Under the pieces are notes generated by a model, which was not told the origin of the DNA, did not search any database, and saw nothing but the letters and a program-made list of their open reading frames with translations. Positions 1-8,201 of a stretch of 64,000 bases of DNA are shown here, one piece after another. Position numbers and translations under genes: made by a program. Position 1 is the first letter of the stretch, and the number at the start of each line of letters is the position of its first letter. The stretch comes from Flavobacterium sp. LC2016-13. Its GTDB lineage: Bacteria; Bacteroidota; Bacteroidia; Flavobacteriales; Flavobacteriaceae. The DNA lies in assembly GCF_009707955.1 (NCBI RefSeq), contig NZ_WMDQ01000017.1:1-64000 (forward strand). The letters are read 5' to 3'.

Positions 1-57
1 TTAAGCCCGCCTGCGCAGATGGTACTGCAGTTATGTGGGAGAGTATGTCGTCGCCTT
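1..57 (+). rRNA. rrf: 3' end of 5S rRNA (partial)
   Basis: The first bases carry the conserved 3' part of a bacterial 5S rRNA: GGTACTGCAGT, then GTGGGAGAGTA, then GTCGTCGCC. The 5' part lies outside the window, so an rRNA operon transcribed rightwards ends here. A strong terminator follows within 10 bases. The exact 3' end is approximate. Confidence 0.85.
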
Positions 58-64
58 TCTTTTG

Positions 65-96
65 AAAACACCCTATTCTTATGAATAGGGTGTTTT
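65..96 (+). terminator. rRNA operon terminator
   Basis: A perfect 14-bp stem (65-78 pairs with 83-96) with a TTAT loop is followed by a T-rich run. It sits directly after the 5S end and closes the rRNA operon. Confidence 0.9.
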
Positions 97-418
97 TTGT
101 TTTATAAAAGTTTTTTATTTTCCCTCAAATTAACTTCTAGAGATTTTATTCTTCTAAAATTAGCCTTAATTAGATCTTTTAATCCTTCTTTTTGCAATCG
201 CTTGAGTTGGATCACTACTAAACAGCAATTATTTCTTGCTTCTGTTAAATTATATTTACTTAAAGAGATTTTTTATTGTATCATCTATTTAATGGGAATG
301 GGCAGTTACTGGTGCTTTATTATTGTACGCAATAATTATAAAATATCTTTACATCTGATAATGCTTTGAATTAGCAAAAGATTATTTAATTTATATTGGA
401 GGTTGTAAAAATTAAGCT
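97..418. other. gene-free stretch after the rRNA operon
   Basis: AT-rich sequence between two terminators. The only open frame starts with TTG inside the terminator tail, has no recognisable domain and looks like chance. I see no RNA gene or repeat here. Confidence 0.5.
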
Positions 419-452
419 AAAAAAGCTTCTTAAATTAATAAGAAGCTTTTTT
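419..452. terminator. bidirectional hairpin terminator
   Basis: A perfect 14-bp stem (419-432 pairs with 439-452) has A-run and T-run flanks, so it could stop transcripts from either side. On the minus strand it lies about 90 bases downstream of the S33 peptidase stop and probably serves that gene. Confidence 0.75.
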
Positions 453-543
453 GCAAATTGTTATTTATTTAGATAGATTTCAAAGGAGATAAAACATTTA
501 AAGCTATTTAAGAAGTGAGAATTTAATATTTGACTTAGTAATT

Positions 544-1563
544 TTAAAATTTATCAGTATCTACATCATGTATAAATTGAATAACACCATTCATAAAAAC
601 TTTCTGATCATCCCACATTGCTAAATGGCTTCCATTTGGACAATATAAGAAGTGTCCTTTTTGAACTAACTTGCTTTGTTCCTCCATAGCTTTTGGATCC
701 ATAGTGTCATATTTAGCTCCAATCATTAAGGTTGGAATTGTTATTTCTTTTAAACGATTTTTTACATCCCATTTTGCTAAGCGACCACTGATACCGAATT
801 CACTAGGTCCTTGCATTAGAGTGTATACTTCTCCATTAACATGCTTACTTGCTCGTTTTAAACCATCTGGCCATTCTTTTAATCTGCATAGATGTTGTTG
901 ATAAAAGTTTGGAATCAATAATTCCATATAACGAGGATTATTGAAATCTTTTTTTGCTTCTAAAGCTCTTATCTCTGCCAGAATTTCGGGTTTCATTTGC
1001 TTAGCTAATACTTCATCTGCATATTTACCATATTCTGGTGCACTGGCAACCATATTAGCAACCAATAAACCTTTTAAGTTTTTTTGGTATTTTAATGCAT
1101 ATTCCATTGCAAGAATTCCTCCCCATGAATTTCCTAAAACATAAAAATTATTATTATCAGCTCCTATAGCTTTACGTACTTGTTCTACTTCTTCAACAAA
1201 ACGTTCTGTTGTCCATAAAGTACTATCTTTTGGTTGATCGCTATAATATGATCCTAATTGATCATATTCATAGAATTCAAAACCCTCACGTTGAAAAAAG
1301 GTTTCAAAACATTCCATATATTCATGTGTCATTGCCGGGCCACCATGTAATAATAGTACTTTTATTTTTGGATTATTGCCAAAACGTTTTGTCCATACTT
1401 TGAATTCTCCAAAGGGAGTTTTAATTGGAATCATTTTTACCCCGGCAGATTCTACATTACTATTTTCGTTGTAGGTAAAATAATTTGAAAGTGTTTCTGA
1501 TTTTGTTTCATTTTTACACGAAACTGTAAGAGCAATTAATGCTAAAAGAAGAATTGAGCGCAT
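544..1563 (-). CDS. proline iminopeptidase-like lipoprotein (peptidase S33)
   Basis: A 339-residue alpha/beta-hydrolase with an N-terminal lipoprotein signal (lipobox TVSC, Cys16), so it is probably anchored in the envelope. Family S33 marks are the oxyanion motif HGGP (residues 73-76), the nucleophile elbow GNSWGG (Ser146), an Asp in GAKYDTMDP and a C-terminal His in GSHLAMW. S33 enzymes remove N-terminal proline from peptides, though relatives act on other amides and esters, so the substrate is inferred. ATG start at 1563. It is a single gene, divergent from the fucosidase to its right and closed by the hairpin at 419-452. Whether it belongs to the glycan locus functionally is unclear. Confidence 0.85.
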   Translation of the reverse strand: MRSILLLALIALTVSCKNETKSETLSNYFTYNENSNVESAGVKMIPIKTPFGEFKVWTKRFGNNPKIKVLLLHGGPAMTHEYMECFETFFQREGFEFYEYDQLGSYYSDQPKDSTLWTTERFVEEVEQVRKAIGADNNNFYVLGNSWGGILAMEYALKYQKNLKGLLVANMVASAPEYGKYADEVLAKQMKPEILAEIRALEAKKDFNNPRYMELLIPNFYQQHLCRLKEWPDGLKRASKHVNGEVYTLMQGPSEFGISGRLAKWDVKNRLKEITIPTLMIGAKYDTMDPKAMEEQSKLVQKGHFLYCPNGSHLAMWDDQKVFMNGVIQFIHDVDTDKF

Positions 1564-1838
1564 GTTTATTAGAATTGAGGTTTGACGATTTTTGTGCTAA
1601 CTAAAATACAAATTATAATTATACTTAATAAGGTTCTATTTGTATTTGAATGTGTGTAATTTATATAGCTAGTTTTTGTAATTTTTGTATAATCTTAAAT
1701 AATATCATTTTGTATATCTTCCGGCTCCCAATACTCTCCAAAAAACGTTATTGGTCGAAATAGTGTTAATCAAAACAATGATTTACTTTAAATTTAGCTT
1801 TTTAATTAGCTAACCAACAAAATATCAATCGATACTTG
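1564..1838. promoter_or_regulatory. divergent promoter region of the S33 and GH29 genes
   Basis: A 275-base gap between divergent genes that must hold both promoters. No clean TTG/TAnnTTTG pair was found. A 12-mer GTCGAAATAGTG at 1755-1766, about 75 bases before the fucosidase start, recurs with one change upstream of the susC-like gene (29088-29099). That makes it a candidate shared regulator site. Confidence 0.35.
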
Positions 1839-3935
1839 ATGAAAAATATATTTTTAATACTGAGTTTTTTTTGCTTAATAGAACCAATTAATAGTCAGGA
1901 ATTAGCAAAATCACCTGAACCATTTGGTCCGTTGCCAACACAAAAGCAATTAGACTGGCACGAAATGGAATTTTATGCTTTTGTACACTTCTCATTAAAT
2001 ACTTTTACCAATAAAGAATGGGGTTATGGCGATGAATCTCCTGAGCTCTTCAATCCGACCAATTTAGATGTCCGCCAATGGGCACGTGTGGTGAAAGCAG
2101 CTGGAATGAAAGGAATTATATTAGTAGCAAAACATCACGACGGATTTTGTTTATGGCCATCGGCTTATACAGAACGTTCTGTGAAAAATTCTCCTTGGCA
2201 AAATGGTAAAGGCGATCTTGTTAAAGAATTAGCTGCAGCTTGTAAAGAATACGATTTAAAATTAGGATTATATCTTTCGCCCTGGGACAGAAATCGTGCA
2301 GATTATGGAAAACCTGAATACGTTACGTATTTCAGAAATCAGTTAAAAGAATTGCTAACCAATTATGGAGATGTTTTCGAAATGTGGTTTGATGGTGCCA
2401 ATGGCGGCGATGGTTATTATGGCGGAGCTAACGAAACCAGAAAAATCAATACACTTGAATATTATAATTGGGATGAGACCTATAAACTAATTTACAAAAT
2501 AGCACCAAAAACATTAGTTTGGGGAGTTGGCCCTTCAGAAGCGCGTTGGATTGGAAACGAAGAAGGTCGCGCTGGTAAAACAAACTGGTCACTTTTACGT
2601 CAAAAAGATGAGTTAGCAGGAAAAGTACATTATACTGAATTTACATCGGGTCATGAAGATGGAGAGAAATGGGTTCCGGGTGAAGCAGATGTATCAATAA
2701 GACCAGGATGGTTTTACCACGCTGTTGAAGATGATAAAGTACGTCCGCTTGACGAAATGGTCGATATTTATTATGAATCGATTGGTCGAAATGCCACTTT
2801 ATTACTTAATCTTCCGGTAGACAGAAGAGGTCTTGTTCATGAAAATGATGAAGCAAGATTAAAAGAACTGGTTGCAACTATAAAAGAAGATTTTAAAACC
2901 GAATTATTAGCAGGAAGTAAAATTACTTCAGATAATACTAGAGCAAATAGCAATGAATTTGCACCTGAAAATGTAGTTGACGGAAATAAAAACACGTATT
3001 GGGCTACAAATGATAATGTAAAAACAGCATCAATTGTATTTGAATTTGATAAACCTAAAGCTATCGATCGAATTCTACTTCAGGAATATATAAAATTAGG
3101 ACAACGAGTTAAAGCTTTTACTGTTGAAGCTAAAGTTGATGGAAAATGGATAACGATTGCTAATGAAACAACGATTGGGTATAAAAGAATTTTAAGAATA
3201 GAAAGAGTTACAGCTTCGGCACTTAAAATAAATATTACTGATTCGAAAGCGAGTATTGTTATTTCGAATATTGCGGCTTATAATGCACCAACTTTTGTGC
3301 GCACACCAGAAATTCAACGTGATAAAAATGGAAATGTCACTCTAAAGTCTGAAGAAGGAAATACTATTTATTATACTGTTGATGGTTCTGCGCCGTCTGC
3401 AAAAAGTACCTTATATAAAGGAGTGTTTAAATACAATAAAGCAGTTCAGATAAAAGCAATTGCGATCAATAAAAAAGAAAATATCAGCAGTGCGGTAATA
3501 ATTGCAAAATATGGTGTTTCTAAAGAAAAATGGAAAATTGTTACCGCTTCAAGTGGCGATATGAATTCGGTAAATAGAATTATAGACGGAAATCCAGCTA
3601 CAGATTGGGGTTTTGGAAACGATACCAATAAACTTCCGCAAGAAGTAGTAATTGATATGGGAGCTATTCTAAAAATAAACGGTTTTACTTATGTTCCGCA
3701 GCAAGTAGGAAACAATCTTAATTTAATTTCTAAATATGAGTTTTATACGAGTTTAGATAACGTAAAATGGACAATACAATCTGAGGGAGAATTTTCAAAT
3801 ATTAAAAATAATCCGATAGAACAACTGAAAACATTTACTGAAACAAAAGCAAGATACCTTCGATTTGTTGCGAAATCTGCAGAAGGAAAAGGTCAGTCGG
3901 TTTCTATTGGTGAAATAAATGTGATAGAAAAGTAA
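1839..3935 (+). CDS. GH29 alpha-L-fucosidase with C-terminal F5/8C-type domains
   Basis: A 698-residue exported protein that removes terminal alpha-L-fucose. The Sec signal ends near INSQ. The N-terminal GH29 barrel (about residues 25-360) shows the KHHDGF motif and the nucleophile region MWFDGANGG with Asp185. A discoidin-like domain (about 375-490), a chitobiase C-terminal-like segment (YYTVDGSAPS) and a second F5/8C-like domain (about 560-698) follow and probably bind glycan. The ATG at 1839 is preferred over an in-frame TTG at 1836. It opens the glycan locus and is followed 145 bases later by the NagB fusion. The layout resembles the broader-specificity GH29 subgroup acting on alpha-1,3/1,4-fucose, but that is inference. 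Confidence 0.93.
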   Translation: MKNIFLILSFFCLIEPINSQELAKSPEPFGPLPTQKQLDWHEMEFYAFVHFSLNTFTNKEWGYGDESPELFNPTNLDVRQWARVVKAAGMKGIILVAKHHDGFCLWPSAYTERSVKNSPWQNGKGDLVKELAAACKEYDLKLGLYLSPWDRNRADYGKPEYVTYFRNQLKELLTNYGDVFEMWFDGANGGDGYYGGANETRKINTLEYYNWDETYKLIYKIAPKTLVWGVGPSEARWIGNEEGRAGKTNWSLLRQKDELAGKVHYTEFTSGHEDGEKWVPGEADVSIRPGWFYHAVEDDKVRPLDEMVDIYYESIGRNATLLLNLPVDRRGLVHENDEARLKELVATIKEDFKTELLAGSKITSDNTRANSNEFAPENVVDGNKNTYWATNDNVKTASIVFEFDKPKAIDRILLQEYIKLGQRVKAFTVEAKVDGKWITIANETTIGYKRILRIERVTASALKINITDSKASIVISNIAAYNAPTFVRTPEIQRDKNGNVTLKSEEGNTIYYTVDGSAPSAKSTLYKGVFKYNKAVQIKAIAINKKENISSAVIIAKYGVSKEKWKIVTASSGDMNSVNRIIDGNPATDWGFGNDTNKLPQEVVIDMGAILKINGFTYVPQQVGNNLNLISKYEFYTSLDNVKWTIQSEGEFSNIKNNPIEQLKTFTETKARYLRFVAKSAEGKGQSVSIGEINVIEK

Positions 3936-4080
3936 AAAAAATGAATCTTAATTGCTGTTGAATTTTTTTAAAGTTTCCAATTATGTCTTTTGCCGAAGTT
4001 AACAGGTTATTAGTCGAATTTTTAATTTAATAATCAGGCTAATTCTTAATTTTATAATATAAATTAAACAAAACAGGTAA

Positions 4081-5994
4081 ATGATTAAAGAAGGCATAAA
4101 TTTTAAAGAAGCTGGGAAATTCGAGGAAACTCGTTTTGAGAAGGTTCACAATGTTATTTTTGAATCATCAAAAGAAGCTTCTGTTTTAGTTGCCCAAGAA
4201 ATAGCAAATATAATTCAAAGAAAAGATGAATTAAATGAGCCTTGCGTTTTAGGGTTGGCAACAGGATCTTCGCCTATAAAAGTTTATGAAGAATTAGTTA
4301 GATTACATAAAGAAGAAGGCTTAAGTTTTGCTAATGTAGTGACCTTTAATTTAGATGAATATTATCCAATGGATAAAAATAATATTCAGAGTTACTATTA
4401 TTTTATGCATGAGCATCTTTTTAATCATGTTGATATTCATCCGGAAAATATTAATGTTCCGAATGGAAATGTAAGTAATGAAGATTTACAACAATATTGT
4501 ATAGATTATGAAATGAAAATTAAAGCCTATGGCGGATTGGATTTTCAACTATTAGGAATTGGCAGAACAGGACATATCGGTTTTAATGAACCGGGATCTC
4601 ACGTTAATTCCGGAACAAGAAGCATAACACTTGATCATTTAACGCGTCAGGATGCAGCATCTTCATTTTTAGGTATCGATAATGTACCAAGAAAAGCGAT
4701 TACAATGGGAATTGGTACTGTAAAAAATGCCAAAAGAATTGTATTGCTTGGATGGGGAATCAGTAAAGCTGAAATAATTAAAAAAACAATAGAAGGGGAA
4801 ATCTCTTCAAGAGTGCCCGCAACGTATTTACAACAGCATAACAACACAACATTTGTTTTAGATACCGAAGCCTCATCAGAATTAACGAGAGTAAAAACAC
4901 CTTGGCTTGTAAAATCTGTAATCTGGACAGATGAGTTAAAATTAAAAGCAGTGGCCTGGTTAAGCGAATTGACCAAAAAACCTTTTCTTAAATTAACTGA
5001 CAAAGATTATAATGATAACGGAATGTCAAGTGTTTTAACAGAAGAAGGAACTGCATACGATTTGAACATTAAAATGTTCAACAAAATGCAGCAAACCATT
5101 ACAGGTTGGCCTGGAGGAAAACCGAACGCAGATGATACTTACAGACCAGAACGCGCGACTCCGGAAAAAAAGAGAATTATCATTTTTAGTCCACATCCGG
5201 ATGACGATGTTATTTCGATGGGAGGAACTTTTGACAGACTTGTAGAGCAAGGACATGACGTTCATATTGCATATCAAACCTCTGGAAATATTGCAGTTTC
5301 AAACGAAGAAGCTTTAAAATTTGCAGAAATTTCTAAAGCATTAAATGCTAATTCTGTTGAATCTGAAAATATTATTAACTTTTTGAAAAGTAAAAAAGCA
5401 AATGATATTGATTCATTAGAAGTTAGAAAATTAAAAGGATTAATTAGAAGAAGTGAGTCTGTTGCAGCCACCAGATATTTAGGCGTGCCGGATTCGAATG
5501 TTAACTTTTTAGATTTGCCATTTTATGAAACAGGTACTGTTAAAAAGAATAATCTTGGAGAAGATGATATTCAAATTATGTGTGATATTATTGAAAGAAT
5601 AAAACCGCATCAAATTTATGCTGCGGGAGATTTAGCAGACCCTCATGGAACCCATAAAGTTTGTTTAGATAGTTTGTTTGAAGCTTTAAAAAGATTAAAG
5701 CACAATAAATTTATGGATGATTGCTGGGTCTGGTTATATAGAGGAGCATGGCATGAATGGGAATCTTACCAAATCGAGATGGCGGTTCCAATGAGTCCTG
5801 ATCAGGTTCTTAAAAAGCGTCATGCTATTTTCTATCACCAATCTCAAAAAGACGGAGTGATGTTTCAGGGAGATGACAGTAGAGAATTTTGGGTAAGAGT
5901 AGAAGATAGAAATAGATTAACAGCAGAAAAATATCATGCTTTAGGATTGGCTGATTACTCAGCAATTGAAGCATTCAAAAGATATCATTTTTAG
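4081..5994 (+). CDS. nagB: glucosamine-6-phosphate deaminase fused to PIG-L/LmbE deacetylase-like domain
   Basis: A 637-residue protein without a signal peptide, so cytoplasmic. Residues 1 to about 300 are NagB-like (LGLATGSSP, FNLDEYYP, GRTGHIGFNEPGS) and should convert glucosamine-6-P to fructose-6-P and ammonia. From about residue 360 a PIG-L/LmbE domain begins with SPHPDDDVISMGG and later has DPHGTHK, the usual zinc-site signature. PIG-L enzymes deacetylate N-acetylglucosamine groups, so this half may supply the deacetylation that NagA performs elsewhere. No nagA or GlcNAc kinase gene is present in this window. NagB-PIG-L fusions are known in Bacteroidota. The gene sits among N-glycan enzymes, consistent with disposal of liberated GlcNAc. 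Confidence 0.92.
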   Translation: MIKEGINFKEAGKFEETRFEKVHNVIFESSKEASVLVAQEIANIIQRKDELNEPCVLGLATGSSPIKVYEELVRLHKEEGLSFANVVTFNLDEYYPMDKNNIQSYYYFMHEHLFNHVDIHPENINVPNGNVSNEDLQQYCIDYEMKIKAYGGLDFQLLGIGRTGHIGFNEPGSHVNSGTRSITLDHLTRQDAASSFLGIDNVPRKAITMGIGTVKNAKRIVLLGWGISKAEIIKKTIEGEISSRVPATYLQQHNNTTFVLDTEASSELTRVKTPWLVKSVIWTDELKLKAVAWLSELTKKPFLKLTDKDYNDNGMSSVLTEEGTAYDLNIKMFNKMQQTITGWPGGKPNADDTYRPERATPEKKRIIIFSPHPDDDVISMGGTFDRLVEQGHDVHIAYQTSGNIAVSNEEALKFAEISKALNANSVESENIINFLKSKKANDIDSLEVRKLKGLIRRSESVAATRYLGVPDSNVNFLDLPFYETGTVKKNNLGEDDIQIMCDIIERIKPHQIYAAGDLADPHGTHKVCLDSLFEALKRLKHNKFMDDCWVWLYRGAWHEWESYQIEMAVPMSPDQVLKKRHAIFYHQSQKDGVMFQGDDSREFWVRVEDRNRLTAEKYHALGLADYSAIEAFKRYHF

Positions 5995-6060
5995 TTTTCT
6001 AAAATAAAATACAATAAATTATTTTTTAATGGTTTATTTTGGTTAGTTACCTGTATGTTG

Positions 6061-6090
6061 AAATGCGACCTTTATGGTCGCATTTTTTTT
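6061..6090 (+). terminator. terminator after the NagB fusion gene
   Basis: A 10-bp stem (6061-6070 with 6076-6085) closes over TTTAT and runs into eight Ts. It stands 66 bases after the nagB-like stop. Confidence 0.8.
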
Positions 6091-6099
6091 GTTAATTTT

Positions 6100-6149
6100 C
6101 AACGTAATTTTTTGTCATCCTGAGCGAAGTCGAAGGGCACAACGTAATT
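6100..6149. repeat. REP-like unit flanked by 10-bp direct repeats
   Basis: A GTCATCCTGAGCGAAGTCGA unit (6114 onward), a type of sequence I associate with intergenic repeats in Bacteroidota, is bracketed by two exact copies of CAACGTAATT (6100-6109 and 6140-6149). The flanks look like a target duplication around a small inserted element. It lies between two terminators of convergent genes. Confidence 0.5.
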
Positions 6150-6164
6150 CCACAATCAAAAACT

Positions 6165-6208
6165 AAAAAACCTTTATCAAAGCTTTTAAACTTTGATAAA
6201 GGTTTTTT
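6165..6208. terminator. bidirectional terminator downstream of the response regulator
   Basis: A perfect 18-bp stem (6165-6182 with 6191-6208) with A-run and T-run ends, located 30 bases after the stop of the minus-strand LytTR gene. Confidence 0.85.
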
Positions 6209-6238
6209 AATAATCTTCAATTAAACTCAAACTTCAGT

Positions 6239-6955
6239 TTACATCGGAGAATTCAAAATTCTTTGTTTTACATGATCGATATAAGATCTTCCAATCACAT
6301 ATCTAAGACCTTCAATTTCGATGCTATTTCCTTCAACGGCATCAATTTTATCAATGGCAATTGTGTAAGATCTGTGTATTCTTAAAAAATTTCTTTCCGG
6401 TAATAAATCTGTAAAATCAGATAATGTACTATGTATGATATATTTTCCTGTAAGCGTGTTTATTTTCAAATAATCTTTTAAACTCTCAATAACCAGAATT
6501 TCATTAAAAAAGATTTTCTTCATTCTTTTCTTGTCAATCTTCACAAAAATAAAAGGACTTTCTGTATTATTTTCCTGCTGAACATTGCCGGTATTATTAC
6601 TAAGTCTTTTGCTGATTTTGTTAAGCGTTTTCATTAACCTCGGAAACTCAATTGGTTTTACTAAATAATCTAAAACATCCAATTCATAAGTTTCTATTGC
6701 AAATTGACTATACGCACTCGTAATAACAAGTATAGGCGGGTTTTCTAAACTTTTAATAAAATTGATACCATCGAGAACCGGCATATTAATATCCAGGAAA
6801 ACAACATCGACTTTATTACTTTTTAAAAAATTAAGACCTTCAATCGGGTTACTAAAAGTATTTACTACCTCAAAATTTTCAACTGGCTCCAGGTAATTTT
6901 TAATTACATTAATTGCCAATGGCTCGTCATCTATGATCAAACAATTTATCTTCAT
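6239..6955 (-). CDS. LytTR-family response regulator
   Basis: A 238-residue two-component regulator. The receiver domain (residues 1-120) has the acidic pair DDE (9-11), phospho-acceptor Asp55 in VVFLDINMP, a conserved switch Ser/Thr in TSAYSQ and Lys in LVKPIEF. A LytTR DNA-binding domain follows (about 140-235; RNFLRIHRSYTI). It is transcribed after the histidine kinase with a 65-base gap, so the two form a pair. The pair is divergent from the GH92/SSS operon and is the only two-component system in the window. Control of the glycan genes is plausible but not shown by sequence. Confidence 0.93.
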   Translation of the reverse strand: MKINCLIIDDEPLAINVIKNYLEPVENFEVVNTFSNPIEGLNFLKSNKVDVVFLDINMPVLDGINFIKSLENPPILVITSAYSQFAIETYELDVLDYLVKPIEFPRLMKTLNKISKRLSNNTGNVQQENNTESPFIFVKIDKKRMKKIFFNEILVIESLKDYLKINTLTGKYIIHSTLSDFTDLLPERNFLRIHRSYTIAIDKIDAVEGNSIEIEGLRYVIGRSYIDHVKQRILNSPM

Positions 6956-7020
6956 TGGTTATAATTTTTAGAAAGAAATAATTTTAGTAGGTATAGTTGT
7001 AAAAAAAGGTTCAATTGTCT

Positions 7021-8079
7021 CTAAGCCACCTTAATTACAAGCTTTACGACAAAAATATCCTTTTTATTTTTAAATGAAAGCTTATAGTCATTTTTATTAT
7101 AACCTAATTCAAGTCTTTTTTGTACATTTTCTAAACCTATACCACTAGACTTGTTAAAAAGGTCTTTATGTTGCGTAATTTCCGGCATTGGGTTAGTAAT
7201 AGTGAAATGCAAAAAATCTCCTTTTACCTTAAAATCAATATCAATTAAGACTTTTCCTGTATTTTTATTTACGCCATGCTTAAAAGCATTTTCAATAAAG
7301 GTAAGTAATATAATAGGACTAATTTCTTTATCATGAATATCTCCGGAAATAGACATATTAACTTCTAAACGGCCATCATTTCTAATACGTTCCAAATCCA
7401 GATAATTCTGAATACAAAGTATTTCCTTCTCTAAAGTTTGTCGTGTACTTTTTGTATCATATAACATGTAACGCATTAACTCAGAAAGTTTAAGAACAAT
7501 TTTTGGAGTTTTATCTGATTTTTCTACAGATAAAGAATAAATATTATTTAGTGTATTAAAAAAGAAATGCGGAGAAATTTGAGATTTCAGAAAAAGCAAT
7601 TCTGTTTCTAATTGCGATTTCTCAAGATCGGTTACCCTTTTTTGTTCCCTTAAAAAATCGAAAGTAATCTTAATCGCCGTTACAAAAGTCATTACATAAA
7701 GTTCACCCATCATCATATCAATCGTATAATTCAAGGTTAATTTATCTATAGTTTCAGGACCTTCAGGCCAAACCTGATGCGTTATTAATAAATAAGTAAG
7801 ATTGAATTTTAAAACGACCATAATAAATATGGCGCATAAAACAGAAATAACATAAAGAAGATACTTCTTCTTGTAAACCAAATTAGGCATAAGCACCAGT
7901 ATATTCAGATAACACAATGCCATGTGAATAGGAAAACCTAAAAAATTTGTTTTTAAAGAATACCAATAATCATTAAAATAACTTCCCCATCGAAAAGTAT
8001 TAAAAACGAAATAAGTTAACCAAAATATAACGTGATACTGCAATTGAATGCGGTATAATTTGCTTGAATTTAAAATCAT
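7021..8079 (-). CDS. LytS/YehU-like sensor histidine kinase
   Basis: A 352-residue membrane kinase. The N-terminal part has about four hydrophobic helices (residues 10-150), followed by a coiled-coil linker and a His_kinase domain whose H-box reads SQISPHFFFNTLNN. A degenerate HATPase region contains ENAFKHG and SSGIGLENVQKRL. No periplasmic sensor domain is visible, so the signal is probably sensed in or near the membrane. It precedes the LytTR regulator on the same strand and should phosphorylate its Asp55. A 122-base divergent gap separates it from the GH92 gene. Confidence 0.93.
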   Translation of the reverse strand: MILNSSKLYRIQLQYHVIFWLTYFVFNTFRWGSYFNDYWYSLKTNFLGFPIHMALCYLNILVLMPNLVYKKKYLLYVISVLCAIFIMVVLKFNLTYLLITHQVWPEGPETIDKLTLNYTIDMMMGELYVMTFVTAIKITFDFLREQKRVTDLEKSQLETELLFLKSQISPHFFFNTLNNIYSLSVEKSDKTPKIVLKLSELMRYMLYDTKSTRQTLEKEILCIQNYLDLERIRNDGRLEVNMSISGDIHDKEISPIILLTFIENAFKHGVNKNTGKVLIDIDFKVKGDFLHFTITNPMPEITQHKDLFNKSSGIGLENVQKRLELGYNKNDYKLSFKNKKDIFVVKLVIKVA

Positions 8080-8201
8080 GATATGTGTTACGTTTTATGA
8101 CTTTTTTTGATGTTTATCTAAGTTTATGTGTCGTCCGTCTAAATTAATTTTAATAAAAGTTCAATTTATATAAATTTAAAGTTAAATTAAGATTGTTTTA
8201 T

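Noticed and set aside
97..369. A 90-codon plus-strand open frame after the 5S rRNA
   Set aside because: It starts with TTG in the terminator tail, has no domain or signal and lies in AT-rich DNA; probably chance.
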